Below are positions 23,879 to 33,522 of a DNA stretch of 46,012 nucleotides, one piece after another. The stretch is from an uncultured Clostridia bacterium (GTDB taxonomy: Bacteria; Bacillota; Clostridia; Lachnospirales; Lachnospiraceae). Positions within the stretch are counted from its first letter, which is position 1; each line of letters opens with the position of its first letter. The position numbers were made by a program, and so were the translations under genes. The stretch is from positions 1-46,012 of the forward strand of contig CAMOXU010000007.1 of assembly GCA_946629525.1 (NCBI GenBank). The letters are read 5' to 3'. The notes under the pieces are model-generated. The model was given only the letters and a program-made list of their open reading frames with translations. It did no database searches and had not been told where the DNA came from.

Positions 23879-25047
23879 TTCGCATCGTTGAGGTCGGCTA
23901 TACGGAGGATTTCGTGAGCCGGTCCTATGATATTCTGGGTGTTCTTGCGATTCTCATCAATCTGATCGCCAGCATACTGATGACGTTCGACGGGATCAGT
24001 GCAAGGTGGGGAGGACTTCTCGACTGGATCGAGGCAGTTACCGTGATCTTCTTTGCGGTCGATTATGTTTTCCGCCTTATCACGAGCGGATTCCTGTACC
24101 CTGACAAGAGAAGGGGAGAGGCGCTTGTCCGCTATATGTTCTCCTTTACCGGAGTCGTGGATCTTCTGTCCTTTCTTCCCTATTTCCTGCCGGTCTTCTT
24201 TCCGGAAGGGGCGATCGCGTTCCGCATGTTCCGGATCATCCGCGTGTTCAGACTGTTCCGGATCAATGCCTACTACGATTCGCTGAACGTCATCACAAGA
24301 GTCATCGTCTCGAAGAAGCAGCAGCTCCTATCGTCGGTCTTTATCATCCTGGTACTCATGCTGGGCTCCAGTCTCTGTATGTACAGCATAGAGCACAGTG
24401 TCCAGCCGGATGTTTTTGAAAATGCATTCTCCGGTATGTGGTGGGCAGTCTCCACGCTGCTGACAGTGGGGTACGGGGATATTTATCCGATCACAACGGC
24501 AGGCCGCGCTTTCGGCATAGCGATCGCTTTTCTGGGCGTCGGCATGGTCGCCATCCCCACCGGTATCATCAGCGCCGGTTTCGTGGAACAGTATCAGAAG
24601 CTCTCCGAGCTTTCCGAGGAGGCGGAGGAGAGGGACCTGCAGTTCATCCGCGTCAGGCTTGCTGCCGGCGATTACTATGTGGGCAGGACCGTGCGGCAGA
24701 TGCGATTTCCAAAGGGGATCGCGGTCGGCGCCGTGGAGAGAGACGGCAGGCTTCTCCTGCCGGATCCGGCGCTCGTGCTTATGGAGAACGATATCGTGCT
24801 CATCGGCGCGGAGAGCTTTACGGACAAGTGGAATGTCAACCTGCTTCGTCTGGAGCTCAAGAATCTGCATCCGTGGGTAGGGGAGTACGTCCGGGATCTC
24901 GATCTGTCGAGGCAGAGCCTGATCGTCGCGATCAGAAGGAACGGAAAGAAGCTCGTCCCGGATGGAGATACAAAGCTTCTTACCGGGGATATTCTCTTCC
25001 TCTATTCAAGAAAAAAGATAATCGATACGACAAAGATCCCGCTGTGA
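23869..25047 (+). CDS. Voltage-gated-type potassium channel with TrkA-C domains
   Basis: 392 aa from ATG 23869. Six transmembrane segments: S1-S3 up to about residue 110, an S4 with Arg every third position (FRMFRIIRVFRLFRI, about 118-132), S5 at about 153-172, pore and selectivity filter TVGYGD (199-204), and S6. The cytoplasmic part has two TrkA-C/RCK-C-like modules (about 245-310 and 315-390), including RLAAGDYYVGRTVRQMRFP and DGDTKLLTGDILFLYSRK. It would conduct K+ with ligand or voltage control. An in-frame ATG at 23794 adds 25 Lys-rich residues but lacks a ribosome-binding site and comes from the tandem repeats. The stop codon lies in the loop of the terminator. Confidence 0.88.
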   Translation: MRLFRIVEVGYTEDFVSRSYDILGVLAILINLIASILMTFDGISARWGGLLDWIEAVTVIFFAVDYVFRLITSGFLYPDKRRGEALVRYMFSFTGVVDLLSFLPYFLPVFFPEGAIAFRMFRIIRVFRLFRINAYYDSLNVITRVIVSKKQQLLSSVFIILVLMLGSSLCMYSIEHSVQPDVFENAFSGMWWAVSTLLTVGYGDIYPITTAGRAFGIAIAFLGVGMVAIPTGIISAGFVEQYQKLSELSEEAEERDLQFIRVRLAAGDYYVGRTVRQMRFPKGIAVGAVERDGRLLLPDPALVLMENDIVLIGAESFTDKWNVNLLRLELKNLHPWVGEYVRDLDLSRQSLIVAIRRNGKKLVPDGDTKLLTGDILFLYSRKKIIDTTKIPL

Positions 25048-25061
25048 GGCGGGATCTTTTT
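25034..25061. terminator. Terminator between K+ channel and chromate transporter genes
   Basis: GATCCCGC (25035-25042) pairs with GCGGGATC (25049-25056), then TTTTT. It serves the rightward channel gene and possibly the converging leftward genes. Confidence 0.8.
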
Positions 25062-25079
25062 ATCCAAATCAGAGAGGCT

Positions 25080-25649
25080 TCACAACGAGATGAGAGCCGT
25101 AAAGAGAAGCTCCGCGGCTCCGCAGCCGATCATCACTTTAATGGGACCGATCCTGAACATTCGCAGAGCGACCAGGGCTCCGGCAAAGCACAGGATATGA
25201 AAGAAATGGATATTGTCTGCCGCAAAGCGGATCGACCCATCCGTAAAGATCGTCGGGATCAGGATGGAAAGCCCCGCCGCAAAGATCATCGCCACGACAG
25301 CAGGGCGAAGGGAACGGAGAACACCCTGCATGAGCCGGAGGCTCCGATACTTTGCGTACAGGAATGCCAGACCGGTCACCAGGATACAGGAGGGCAGGAT
25401 CACACCGATCGTTGCGACCAACGCACCGGGGATTCCTGCGACCTGATTCCCCACGAAGGTGGCTGCGTTGATGGCGATGGGGCCGGGCGTCATCTCGGCG
25501 ATCGTCACGAGATCCGTGAAATTTTCGATCGTCATCCAGCTGTAGGTATCGATGACCTGAGCTTTTATGAGCGGCATGGCCGCATAGCCGCCCCCGAAGC
25601 TGAAGGCGCCGATCTGTAAGAAGGCGAAGAAAAGCTGCAGAAATACCAT
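25080..25649 (-). CDS. Chromate transporter family protein, half-length subunit
   Basis: 189 aa, one CHR domain of about five to six spans. Family marks: FFAFLQIGAFSFGGGYAAMPLI, DLVTIAEMTPGPIAINAATFVGNQVAGIPGA and a C-terminal pair of spans. In many Firmicutes chromate transporters consist of two such halves coded by adjacent genes; the other half is directly upstream. Substrate may be chromate, sulfate or another anion. ATG at 25649 is chosen for the GGAGGA site; a GTG at 25673 is in frame. It is the second gene of the pair, 93 nt after the first. Confidence 0.87.
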   Translation of the reverse strand: MVFLQLFFAFLQIGAFSFGGGYAAMPLIKAQVIDTYSWMTIENFTDLVTIAEMTPGPIAINAATFVGNQVAGIPGALVATIGVILPSCILVTGLAFLYAKYRSLRLMQGVLRSLRPAVVAMIFAAGLSILIPTIFTDGSIRFAADNIHFFHILCFAGALVALRMFRIGPIKVMIGCGAAELLFTALISL

Positions 25650-25742
25650 TTTTTGAAATCCTCCGTGCTGCACGTTCCGTGACAGGAACGACGGTGTGTT
25701 CCGGAACCGGGTGGGAATGTCCTGTTAAAGATCTCCGTGAGC

Positions 25743-26327
25743 CTACAGCCCGTGAGGAGACTCCCTCTGTGACAAAACGGTCCTGACAGCGCCGAAAGCG
25801 GCTGTCAGCAGAATGATGACGACAACGTTGATATGAAGAACATAATTTGCCAGAAAGGCTGCGATCATCACGATGACGAGAACGGGATCTTTTGATTTTG
25901 TGACTCCTGTCATCATATCGAATACGACAGACATGATGACGGCAGCCACGCCGGCCTTCATCCCGGTAAGTATTGTTTTTATGACCATATTGGATTTAAA
26001 GACCGTGTAGAAGGAGGAGATGACCGTCAGGATCACGAAGGGAGGGATGACCGCACCGAGAACGGAGATCAGGACTCCGGGGAGCCCGGCGAGCTTATAT
26101 CCCACAAGGATTGCTCCGTTCACGGCGATCGGTCCCGGCGAGGACTGGGCAAGGGCCACCAGATCCAGCATCTCATCCTCGCTGATCCAGCGGAGCTCGT
26201 CGACGAACTTCTGCTTGAGAAGCGTGATTATGACGTACCCGCCGCCGAAGGTGAAGGCGCTCAGATAAAAGGTCGAGAAAAAGAGCTTTTTCATTATTTC
26301 GAGCCTGTTCGTTTTCTGCTGTTCCAT
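25743..26327 (-). CDS. Chromate transporter family protein, other half-length subunit
   Basis: 194 aa. FFSTFYLSAFTFGGGYVIITLLKQKFV, LDLVALAQSSPGPIAVNGAILVGYKLAGLPG and VLGAVIPPF are the CHR motifs, with five to six spans in all. The two halves would form a heterodimer of opposite topology. The frame is open far upstream, up to 26660, but the hydrophobic core begins only here. ATG 26327 is preferred because GGGAG lies 9 nt before it and gives the family's normal length. Confidence 0.85.
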   Translation of the reverse strand: MEQQKTNRLEIMKKLFFSTFYLSAFTFGGGYVIITLLKQKFVDELRWISEDEMLDLVALAQSSPGPIAVNGAILVGYKLAGLPGVLISVLGAVIPPFVILTVISSFYTVFKSNMVIKTILTGMKAGVAAVIMSVVFDMMTGVTKSKDPVLVIVMIAAFLANYVLHINVVVIILLTAAFGAVRTVLSQRESPHGL

Positions 26328-26603
26328 TTCTGGTATCTCCCGGTCATCTTTGTCTGTGGATGCGGCTTCCGGATCCTGATTGTCAGGAGCCTGAAAAACG
26401 CTGCACTCTGCGGGAATTGCTGACAAGATCCGTTTCATGCAGGGTCCGGCAATTTCCTTATCTGATAGTATCATGAGAAAACGCATTCGTAAAAGTGATT
26501 TGAGAGGATATCTGATCGGAAACTGCGAAGCAGCTTTCGATAAAAAGGCCTGTAAGGCAGGCCGGGTCATGATCATGAGAAACTGCGAAATTGCGGTCAG
26601 GAA

Positions 26604-26649
26604 AACAGAAAGGCCGGCCCGCGAGAAAAAATCCCTGCGGACCGGCCCT
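26604..26649 (-). terminator. Terminator of the iron alcohol dehydrogenase gene
   Basis: Leftward, GGGCCGGTCCGC pairs with GCGGGCCGGCCT, followed by TTTCTGTTTT. The 370-nt gap between 26328 and 26700 holds otherwise only unrecognised sequence, including two similar AACTGCGAA stretches at 26521 and 26581. Confidence 0.65.
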
Positions 26650-26700
26650 GCCATATGCAAAGTGGTATGTTCAGTCTCCGGACTCGCTTCCTTCAGATGA

Positions 26701-27918
26701 TCAGAAGTCTACATCCAGATCATAGTAGACGCAGTCGAGAAGCTTCTCCATCTCCGCTACGGACGGCTGACGCGGATTGGAGCCCGTGCATGCGTCTGCG
26801 ATCGCGTTGACGGCGATGTCATGCTTTCTTGCCTGGAAGACATCTTCCGGAACGAAGCCCTGCTCTGTCGGATAGCTGTCAGCGCCGTAGTTCTTGATGC
26901 AGTGCGGGATGTTCAGATCGTCGTTCATCTTGCGCAGCATGGCGATGAGATTTGCGATCTTTTCGTCCCGTGTCTCTCCGCCGAGTTTCATGTAGTCAGC
27001 GATAAATGCATAACGCTCGGCAGCTCTTTCGTCCTTCGCGTTGAAAGCGATGACCTTCGGGAGATACATGGCATTGGCTGCGCCGTGGATGATGTGTGCG
27101 CCGTAATCAGCGAAGATCGCTCCGGTCTTATGAGCCATCGAGTGAACGATGCCGAGAAGACCGCTGGAGAAAGCGATACCTGCCAGGCACTGTGAGTTGT
27201 GCATACGGTCACGTGCTTCCATATCGCCGTTGTAGGATTTTACAAGGTCATCCTTGATGTGATCCATAGCGTAGAGTGCGGGAGCATCTGTGAAATCGGA
27301 GGCGACTGTGGAGACATACGCTTCGATTGCATGTGTGATTGCGTCCATACCCGTATGAGCGACGAGCTTCTTCGGCATGGTCTCTGCAAGTTCCGGATCG
27401 ACGATAGCGATGTCAGGTGTGATCTCAAAATCAGCGATCGGATATTTAATACCCTTCTCGTAATCCGTGATGATAGAGAATGCGGTCACTTCAGTCGCTG
27501 TTCCGGAGGTGGAAGAGACAGCGACGAACTTTGCTTTTTTGCGAAGTTCCGGGATTCCGAAGATCTTGCACATATCTTCGAATGTACATTCCGGATATTC
27601 GTACTTGATCCACATTGCCTTGGCTGCGTCGATCGGTGATCCGCCGCCCATAGCTACGATCCAGTCCGGCTCGAACTCGAGCATTTTCTCAGCGCCCTTC
27701 ATAACTGTCGTCACAGACGGGTCGGATTCGATGCCCTCGATCAGGGCAACTTCCATACCGGCTTCTTCGAGATAAGCCTGTGCCTTCTGAAGAAAACCGA
27801 ATCTCTTCATGCTGCCGCCGCCGACACAGATGACAGCTTTTTTGCCTTTGAGTGTTTTTAAAGCCTCGAGGGCTCCTTTTCCATGATACAGGTCACGGGG
27901 ATTCGTAAATCTCTGCAT
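26701..27918 (-). CDS. Iron-containing alcohol dehydrogenase
   Basis: 405 aa. Group III (Fe-ADH) marks: the NAD(P)-binding GGGSMKRFG and AMGGGSPIDAAKAMW, STSGTATEVTAFSIITD, PELAETMPKKLVAHTGMDAITHAIEAYVS with the metal-ligand Asp and His, and GIVHSMAHKTGAIFADYGAHIIHG with three metal-ligand His. The enzyme interconverts an alcohol and its aldehyde with NAD(P)H in fermentation; the substrate may be ethanol, butanol or a related alcohol. GGAGGA lies before the ATG. It is divergent from clpB, with a shared 284-nt upstream region. Confidence 0.92.
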   Translation of the reverse strand: MQRFTNPRDLYHGKGALEALKTLKGKKAVICVGGGSMKRFGFLQKAQAYLEEAGMEVALIEGIESDPSVTTVMKGAEKMLEFEPDWIVAMGGGSPIDAAKAMWIKYEYPECTFEDMCKIFGIPELRKKAKFVAVSSTSGTATEVTAFSIITDYEKGIKYPIADFEITPDIAIVDPELAETMPKKLVAHTGMDAITHAIEAYVSTVASDFTDAPALYAMDHIKDDLVKSYNGDMEARDRMHNSQCLAGIAFSSGLLGIVHSMAHKTGAIFADYGAHIIHGAANAMYLPKVIAFNAKDERAAERYAFIADYMKLGGETRDEKIANLIAMLRKMNDDLNIPHCIKNYGADSYPTEQGFVPEDVFQARKHDIAVNAIADACTGSNPRQPSVAEMEKLLDCVYYDLDVDF

Positions 27919-27995
27919 GTTTGTTCCTCCAGTCTGTGCAGGTGACGAAGCTCCTTGCGGACAGTCCTGTCGCTCACCTGCCGAATAATTGAATG

Positions 27996-28023
27996 TTAAT
28001 ACACCTTTAATATGATATCACAA
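27996..28023 (-). promoter_or_regulatory. Possible promoter of the alcohol dehydrogenase gene
   Basis: Leftward TTGTGA (28023-28018), a 16-bp spacer and TATTAA (28001-27996). The -35 lies within an inverted repeat, GATAT-TGTG-ATATC, that could be an operator. Confidence 0.4.
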
Positions 28024-28122
28024 TATCGATAATTTGCAACTGATATTTTTTCGGAACCGGCAGGGGGCGTCCTTCCGGAGCTGCATTTCCTGAAATAAGA
28101 GAATGAAAAAAATTAAAAATAA

Positions 28123-28149
28123 TTAGCACTCGACGCTTGACAGTGCTAA
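28123..28149 (+). promoter_or_regulatory. CIRCE operator (HrcA site) of clpB
   Basis: TTAGCACTC-N9-CAGTGCTAA. It matches the CIRCE consensus TTAGCACTC-N9-GAGTGCTAA except for the first base of the right arm. The -35 hexamer of the promoter lies inside it, so HrcA binding would block polymerase. Confidence 0.93.
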
Positions 28150-28165
28150 CAACAGGTGTTATATT
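28137..28165 (+). promoter_or_regulatory. Promoter of clpB
   Basis: TTGACA at 28137-28142, a 17-bp spacer and TATATT at 28160-28165. It is overlapped by CIRCE. Confidence 0.85.
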
Positions 28166-28202
28166 CCAGTTAGAACAGTAAAAACTGCTCAGGAGGTAAC
28201 CT

Positions 28203-30806
28203 ATGAACATTCAGAAATTCACACAGAAATCACTCGAGGCGATGCAGAGCCTCGAAAAGATCGCTTATGACTACGGGCATCAGGAAGTCACCGAGGAGCA
28301 TCTTGTCTACGCGCTCCTCACGCAGGAAGACAGCCTGATCTTAAAGCTGATAGAGAAAATGAACATCGAGCCGAAGCTCTTCACGAGTGCCGTACAGGAA
28401 GCACTTGAAGGATTTGTGAAGGTGAGCGGCGGAAAGCCCTACATCGGGGCTGACCTCAACAAGGCCCTGATCAAGGCGGAAGATGAAGCCAGGTCGATGG
28501 GAGATGAGTATGTCTCCGTCGAGCATCTCTTCCTGTCGATCCTCAAGTATCCGAGCCGGAGCATGAAGCAGCTCCTGAACCGGTTTGGCATCAGCCGGGA
28601 CAGCTTCTTAAAAGCGCTCAGCACGGTGCGCGGCAATCAGCGCGTGACCTCCGACAACCCTGAGGCCACCTACGACACGCTCAATAAGTACGGCTCAGAC
28701 CTTGTTGAGAAGGCACGGCAGCAGAAGCTCGATCCGGTCATCGGCAGAGACGACGAGATCCGCCAGGCGATCCTCATTCTCTCGAGAAAGACGAAGAACA
28801 ACCCGGTCCTGATCGGTGAGCCCGGCGTCGGCAAGACTGCGGCGGTCGAAGGACTGGCCCAGAGGATCGTTGCCGGGGATGTCCCGGACAATCTGAAGGA
28901 TAAGAAGATCTTCGCCCTCGATATGGGCGCGCTGGTCGCGGGCGCAAAATACCGCGGCGAGTTCGAGGAGAGGCTGAAGGCCGTTCTCGAGGAGGTGCGG
29001 AAGTCAGAAGGAAAGATCATCCTCTTTATCGATGAGCTGCATCTGATCGTCGGCGCAGGGAAGACCGAGGGTGCGATGGATGCCGGCAACATGCTGAAGC
29101 CCATGCTGGCCCGCGGCGAGCTCCACTGCATCGGCGCGACGACGCTGGATGAATACAGAAAGTATATTGAGAAGGATAAGGCTCTCGAGCGCCGTTTCCA
29201 GCCGGTCATGGTCGACGAGCCTACGCTGGAGGAGACCATTTCCATACTCCGCGGTCTAAAGGAGCGCTATGAGGTCTACCACGGCGTAAAGATCACGGAC
29301 AGTGCGCTTGTTGCGGCAGCGACCCTGTCCCAGAGATATATCACGGACCGGTTCCTTCCGGACAAGGCGATTGACCTGGTCGATGAAGCCTGCGCGCTGA
29401 TCAAGACGGAGCTGAACTCCCTTCCGACGGAGCTCGACGAGATGCAGCGAAAGATCATGCAGATGGAGATCGAGGAGGCAGCGCTCAAAAAGGAGAGCGA
29501 TGCGCTGAGCCGTGAGCGTCTTCTCGCCCTGCAGAAGGAACTTGCCGAGCAGAAGGACGCGTTCAACGTCCAGAAGGCCCAGTGGGAAAATGAAAAGCAG
29601 GATGTCGAAGGCCTCAAGAAATACCGTGAGCAGATCGATGAGCTGAATGCGCAGATCGAGATTGCGAAGAGGGATTACAATCTCGAAAAGGCAGCCCAGC
29701 TGCAGTACGGCGAACTTCCGAAGATCCAGAAAGCGCTGGAGGAAGCGGAGGAGAGGATCAAGGGCAAGGATCTCTCCATGGTGCATGAGGAGGTCTCCGA
29801 CGACGAGATCGGCAGGATCGTCTCCAAGTGGACGGGGATCCCGGTCGCAAAGCTGACGGAAGGTGAGCGGGAAAAGGTCCTTCACCTGGACGCGCAGCTC
29901 CACGAGCGGGTCATCGGACAGGACGAGGCGGTGCAGAAGGTCGCGGATGCGATCCTCCGGTCCAAGGCCGGCATCAAGGATCCCAAGCGGCCGATCGGCT
30001 CCTTCCTGTTCCTCGGTCCGACCGGTGTCGGCAAGACGGAGCTGGCGAGAACGCTGGCGGCCAGCCTCTTTGACGATGAGAACAATATGGTCCGGATCGA
30101 TATGAGCGAGTACATGGAGAAGTTCTCCGTCTCCAGACTGATCGGAGCGCCTCCGGGATACGTAGGCTACGATGAGGGCGGACAGCTGACGGAGGCAGTT
30201 CGCAGAAAGCCCTTCTCCGTTGTCCTCTTCGATGAGATCGAGAAAGCCCATCCGGATGTCTTCAACGTGCTGCTTCAGGTCCTTGACGACGGACATATCA
30301 CCGACAGCCAGGGCAGGACCGTGGACTTCAAGAATACGATCATCATCCTGACATCCAACCTCGGCTCCTCGTATCTGCTTGAGGGCATTGACGAGAACGG
30401 GGAGATCCGCGAGAGTGCGCTCGCGATGGTGCAGAATGAACTGAGGTCGCACTTCCGTCCGGAGTTCCTGAACAGACTTGACGAGACGATCATGTTCAAG
30501 CCGCTGACGAAGGAGAATATCGCCGGGATCGTGGATCTGCTTCTTAAGAACCTGAATCAGAGACTGGCGGAGCGCCAGATCAGTATCCGGCTGACGGATG
30601 CCGCAAAGCAGTTCTGCATTGACCGGGGCTACGATCCGGTCTACGGTGCAAGACCTCTGAAGCGCTACCTGCAGCAGAATGTGGAGACACTGGCGGCCAG
30701 AATCATTCTCGGCGGAGATATCCACGAGGGAGCGGTCATTGAGATCGATCAGGAAAATGAAGAACTCACGGGCCGCGTGATCGAATCGGTAAGACTTGAG
30801 AAGTAA
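28203..30806 (+). CDS. clpB: Chaperone ClpB (Hsp100 disaggregase)
   Basis: 867 aa, full length. N-terminal Clp repeats (about 1-145), AAA+ domain 1 with Walker A GEPGVGKT (about 205-212) and Walker B LFIDELH, a coiled-coil middle domain of about 120 residues (about 405-530), AAA+ domain 2 with GPTGVGKT (about 605-612) and [13 protein letters not shown], then the C-terminal domain ending [18 protein letters not shown]. The long coiled coil separates it from ClpC and ClpE. It solubilises aggregated proteins with DnaK. AGGAGGT precedes the ATG. The CIRCE site shows HrcA heat-shock control. Confidence 0.97.
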   Translation: MNIQKFTQKSLEAMQSLEKIAYDYGHQEVTEEHLVYALLTQEDSLILKLIEKMNIEPKLFTSAVQEALEGFVKVSGGKPYIGADLNKALIKAEDEARSMGDEYVSVEHLFLSILKYPSRSMKQLLNRFGISRDSFLKALSTVRGNQRVTSDNPEATYDTLNKYGSDLVEKARQQKLDPVIGRDDEIRQAILILSRKTKNNPVLIGEPGVGKTAAVEGLAQRIVAGDVPDNLKDKKIFALDMGALVAGAKYRGEFEERLKAVLEEVRKSEGKIILFIDELHLIVGAGKTEGAMDAGNMLKPMLARGELHCIGATTLDEYRKYIEKDKALERRFQPVMVDEPTLEETISILRGLKERYEVYHGVKITDSALVAAATLSQRYITDRFLPDKAIDLVDEACALIKTELNSLPTELDEMQRKIMQMEIEEAALKKESDALSRERLLALQKELAEQKDAFNVQKAQWENEKQDVEGLKKYREQIDELNAQIEIAKRDYNLEKAAQLQYGELPKIQKALEEAEERIKGKDLSMVHEEVSDDEIGRIVSKWTGIPVAKLTEGEREKVLHLDAQLHERVIGQDEAVQKVADAILRSKAGIKDPKRPIGSFLFLGPTGVGKTELARTLAASLFDDENNMVRIDMSEYMEKFSVSRLIGAPPGYVGYDEGGQLTEAVRRKPFSVVLFDEIEKAHPDVFNVLLQVLDDGHITDSQGRTVDFKNTIIILTSNLGSSYLLEGIDENGEIRESALAMVQNELRSHFRPEFLNRLDETIMFKPLTKENIAGIVDLLLKNLNQRLAERQISIRLTDAAKQFCIDRGYDPVYGARPLKRYLQQNVETLAARIILGGDIHEGAVIEIDQENEELTGRVIESVRLEK

Positions 30807-30917
30807 TAAAGAGTCCTGGCAGACTGCACGGCGTACGCGTATCGTCAGGAGCAGCCTGCGGAAGCAATCAGGATCAGGGCAGGAGAGCTGCCCGGGGAAA
30901 CATAAAATCAGAGCATA

Positions 30918-30959
30918 AAAGAACAGGCGGGAGACTCGATGTCTTCCGCCTGTTCTTTA
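30918..30959. terminator. Terminator between clpB and the DUF4250 gene
   Basis: AAAGAACAGGCGGGAGAC (30918-30935) pairs with GTCTTCCGCCTGTTCTTT (30941-30958). T-runs on both strands suit both converging genes. Confidence 0.85.
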
Positions 30960-31000
30960 CTTCGTTCATGCAGTATGCTTTTGCGGGTCTGCCGGAGCTT

Positions 31001-31225
31001 TCACTCCCAGGGATACTTGGGCCGCTCATTCGGGAAAGCGTAGTCGCCCCACGATGTGGTGAACTGATTTGTATCAGGATCGTAATCGTAGTTCACATCG
31101 CCGAGCCGGTCCTCGAGCTCTTCCCGGTCCACGCATTCGGCTGCGCAGAAAGCGTCAAGATCCGGATAGAAATCCCGAAGCTTCATATTTACATAACTCA
31201 GTAATATATTAGGATCTTTTGGCAT
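31001..31225 (-). CDS. DUF4250 domain-containing protein
   Basis: 74 aa. The start MPKDPNILLSYVNMKLRDFYPDLDAFC is the family signature, found in small proteins of Clostridia. The C-terminal 25 residues (YDYDPDTNQFTTSWGDYAFP) are an acidic, aromatic tail. Function unknown. It follows prs on the same strand with 26 nt between and probably shares its transcript. Confidence 0.85.
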   Translation of the reverse strand: MPKDPNILLSYVNMKLRDFYPDLDAFCAAECVDREELEDRLGDVNYDYDPDTNQFTTSWGDYAFPNERPKYPWE

Positions 31226-31251
31226 TCAGCAGCCGTCCTTCCTCTTCCAGA

Positions 31252-32448
31252 TCAGATCTTTTCCCCTGCCTGATATTTCTTTACGACTTTGTGGATACGG
31301 TCAACCGGGTCGAGCAGGGCGCTCAGGGAAGCGTCATGGTTCAGCGTATCAATGATCAGAGCAAGGTACTTGCTCATATCACAGCAGACATAGTAGGATT
31401 TTTCCCGAAGCTCTTCCGGCTGGTATACGAGATTCGTCGTGACCAGAAGATCGAAAATCCCGTTCTTATAGGCGCTGTCGAACTTGCCGAGGCCGCCGGT
31501 AAAGATGCCGAACGTCGCGCAGATGAAGATGCGCCTTGCCTTCTTGCGCTTCAGAAGCTGAGCGGTCTCCAGTACCTTGTCCCCGGAGGAGATCATATCG
31601 TCGATGATGATGATATCCTTGCCGTCCACGTCAGTACCGAGGAACTCGTGCGCGATGACCGGGTTCGTTCCGTCGATGACGGTCGTGTAATCCCGGCGCT
31701 TATAGAACATACCCATGTTGATTCCGAGAACATTGGCGAGATAAATCGCGCGGCGCATTCCGCCGGAGTCCGGGCTGATCGCCATCAGATGCTCGTTGTC
31801 CAGCTGAAGGTCGTCGAATTTGCGCAGGATGTTCTTGATGAACTGGTAAGCCGGGCTCATGGATTCGAATCCGGCGAGCGGGATCGAGTTCATGACGCGG
31901 GGTTCATGTGCGTCGAAAGTGATGATATTTTCCACGCCGAGCTCCGTGAGCTCCTGAAGAACGTGGGCGCTGTCCAGAGACTCGCGGCCGCTTCGCAGCT
32001 GCTGGCGTCCCTCATAAAGATAAGGCATGATGACATTGATGCGGTGCGCTTTGCCGCAGGCGGAAGCAATCACACGCTTCAGATCCTGATAGTGGTCATC
32101 CGGAGACATGATGTTCTCGAACCCGGCCATCGTATAGGTCAGGCTGTAGTTGCATACGTCGACGAGAACATAAAGATCCTTGCCGCGGACAGACTGTTTG
32201 ATCGAGCCCTTGCCTTCCCCGGAACCGAAGCGGGGAGTGGAGGCTTCCACTATGAAGGAGTCGAGGGAATAATCATTCGTATTCTCTACGATTCCGGATT
32301 CTACGCGTTCTTTTCTCCATTCCACGAGAAAAGCATCGACTTTTGCACCAATCTCTTTGGTGCTGCTGAGCGGGATGATTCCCAGTTTTCCGTATGTAGA
32401 TGCGCCGTTAAAAGGCTTTTCCTGCGTGATGCCTGATCCGTTATTCAT
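31252..32448 (-). CDS. prs: Ribose-phosphate pyrophosphokinase (PRPP synthetase)
   Basis: 398 aa, longer than the usual 310-320. The extra is an N-terminal 75 or so residues with a DUF-like beginning and a divergent first domain. The core shows IMPYLYEGRQQLRSGRES (flexible ATP loop), FDAHEP, the ribose-5-phosphate loop ISPDSGGMRRA and the PRPP loop DGKDIIIIDDMISSGDK (about 280-296). It makes PRPP from ribose 5-phosphate and ATP for nucleotide, His and Trp synthesis. Long relatives of this kind are a second prs paralogue in many clostridia. The start overlaps the dnaI-like stop by 4 nt (ATGA), with GGAGGG upstream. Confidence 0.9.
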   Translation of the reverse strand: MNNGSGITQEKPFNGASTYGKLGIIPLSSTKEIGAKVDAFLVEWRKERVESGIVENTNDYSLDSFIVEASTPRFGSGEGKGSIKQSVRGKDLYVLVDVCNYSLTYTMAGFENIMSPDDHYQDLKRVIASACGKAHRINVIMPYLYEGRQQLRSGRESLDSAHVLQELTELGVENIITFDAHEPRVMNSIPLAGFESMSPAYQFIKNILRKFDDLQLDNEHLMAISPDSGGMRRAIYLANVLGINMGMFYKRRDYTTVIDGTNPVIAHEFLGTDVDGKDIIIIDDMISSGDKVLETAQLLKRKKARRIFICATFGIFTGGLGKFDSAYKNGIFDLLVTTNLVYQPEELREKSYYVCCDMSKYLALIIDTLNHDASLSALLDPVDRIHKVVKKYQAGEKI

Positions 32449-33437
32449 CTGTTCCCTCCAAGTAGCTTTTTTTGAATGCGAATGTCATCCCCGATCAGCC
32501 GGATGATCGTGTAATGGCTGGTCATGCGTGAAAAAATCCGCTCAGAATAGCGGGCAGAAATCTCCTGTATCGGAAGATTTGTTGAGATGATCGTCGACTT
32601 CTGCCTCAGGATCCGCTCGTTCAGGACCTGGAAGAATCCTGTCGCCACAAGATTATTCGTGAGCTCAGTGCCGAGATCATCGATCGTCAGAAAATCACAT
32701 GAGAAAATTGTCTCAAGGTGCGAGGAATTCCGCCCGTCCCTTCCGAACGTCACATCCGCGAGAAGCTCGAACAGATCTCCTGCGGTGAAATACAGTGCGG
32801 AATAGGAACGGTCCAGAACTTCTTTGGCAATACAGTGGGTGAGAAAAGTCTTTCCGACTCCGGTATTTCCGAAAATGAAAAGATTGTTATCCTCCTCCCC
32901 GATCCTGTCAATGAAGCGAAGGGCTGCCCTGTAGGCGGTGACTGCAGTCTCCCTGGCGGTCATTCCCGTTGTGTTGTCTTTCATTGTATCAGAATACCAA
33001 TTAAATGAAAAGTGACTGAAGTTTTCTTTTTCAAGGATGCCGCTTATGCTGTATTCCCTGTAGAGAAGCGCAGCCGCAGCCTTCCGGAAGCAGGCGCACT
33101 GCTCGCCGTCCACGTAGCCCGTGTCCCGGCAGATGGGACAGTCATACTGCATTTCGAGATAATCTGCGGGGTAGCCGCCGTCAAGGAGGAGCCGGGTCCT
33201 CCTTTCGGAGATCTCCCGCAGGGATTCGTTGAACTCCTTAAGATCAGCGCCGGGATCTGCTACCCTTCGCTTTGCGGCAGCGATGGACAGGGCTGCCGCC
33301 TCGTCATCGAGAGCGCCGATCGCGGGGATCTTCTGCGCGATCTCCGCCTCCCGGTCCGAAAGCTCATGACGGTGCCGGTCGCGGATCTCGTCGTAGCCGC
33401 GCATGATCTCATCATATTGTGCATTGAGTAGTGCCAT
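32445..33437 (-). CDS. dnaI: Primosomal helicase loader, DnaI/DnaC-like AAA+ ATPase
   Basis: 330 aa. N-terminal helical region, then a zinc site CPICRDTGYVDGEQCACF (about 105-122), AAA+ domain with Walker A GNTGVGKT (about 189-196), Walker B FLTIDDLG, sensor 1 STNLP and an Arg-finger region SERIFSRM. It loads the replicative helicase at the origin or restart sites with DnaD and DnaB. It lies after the dnaD-like gene, as in many clostridia. IstB of insertion sequences is similar, but no transposase is present and the zinc site favours DnaI. Confidence 0.9.
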   Translation of the reverse strand: MALLNAQYDEIMRGYDEIRDRHRHELSDREAEIAQKIPAIGALDDEAAALSIAAAKRRVADPGADLKEFNESLREISERRTRLLLDGGYPADYLEMQYDCPICRDTGYVDGEQCACFRKAAAALLYREYSISGILEKENFSHFSFNWYSDTMKDNTTGMTARETAVTAYRAALRFIDRIGEEDNNLFIFGNTGVGKTFLTHCIAKEVLDRSYSALYFTAGDLFELLADVTFGRDGRNSSHLETIFSCDFLTIDDLGTELTNNLVATGFFQVLNERILRQKSTIISTNLPIQEISARYSERIFSRMTSHYTIIRLIGDDIRIQKKLLGGNR

Positions 33438-33522
33438 AAATCATCTGTCCTCAAAAAGAATACGCCGGCATGACTGCCCCGCAGTACGACCGGGAAGATG
33501 CCCTGCATCTGTGCGTCGGGGA

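Noticed and set aside
26328-26660. Longer N-terminus of the upstream chromate-transporter gene
   Set aside because: The extra 111 residues are not hydrophobic or CHR-like, and the ATG at 26327 has a ribosome-binding site and gives the normal length.
29256-30725. Leftward open frame of 489 codons in clpB
   Set aside because: It is antisense to ClpB; the sense frame carries all ClpB motifs.
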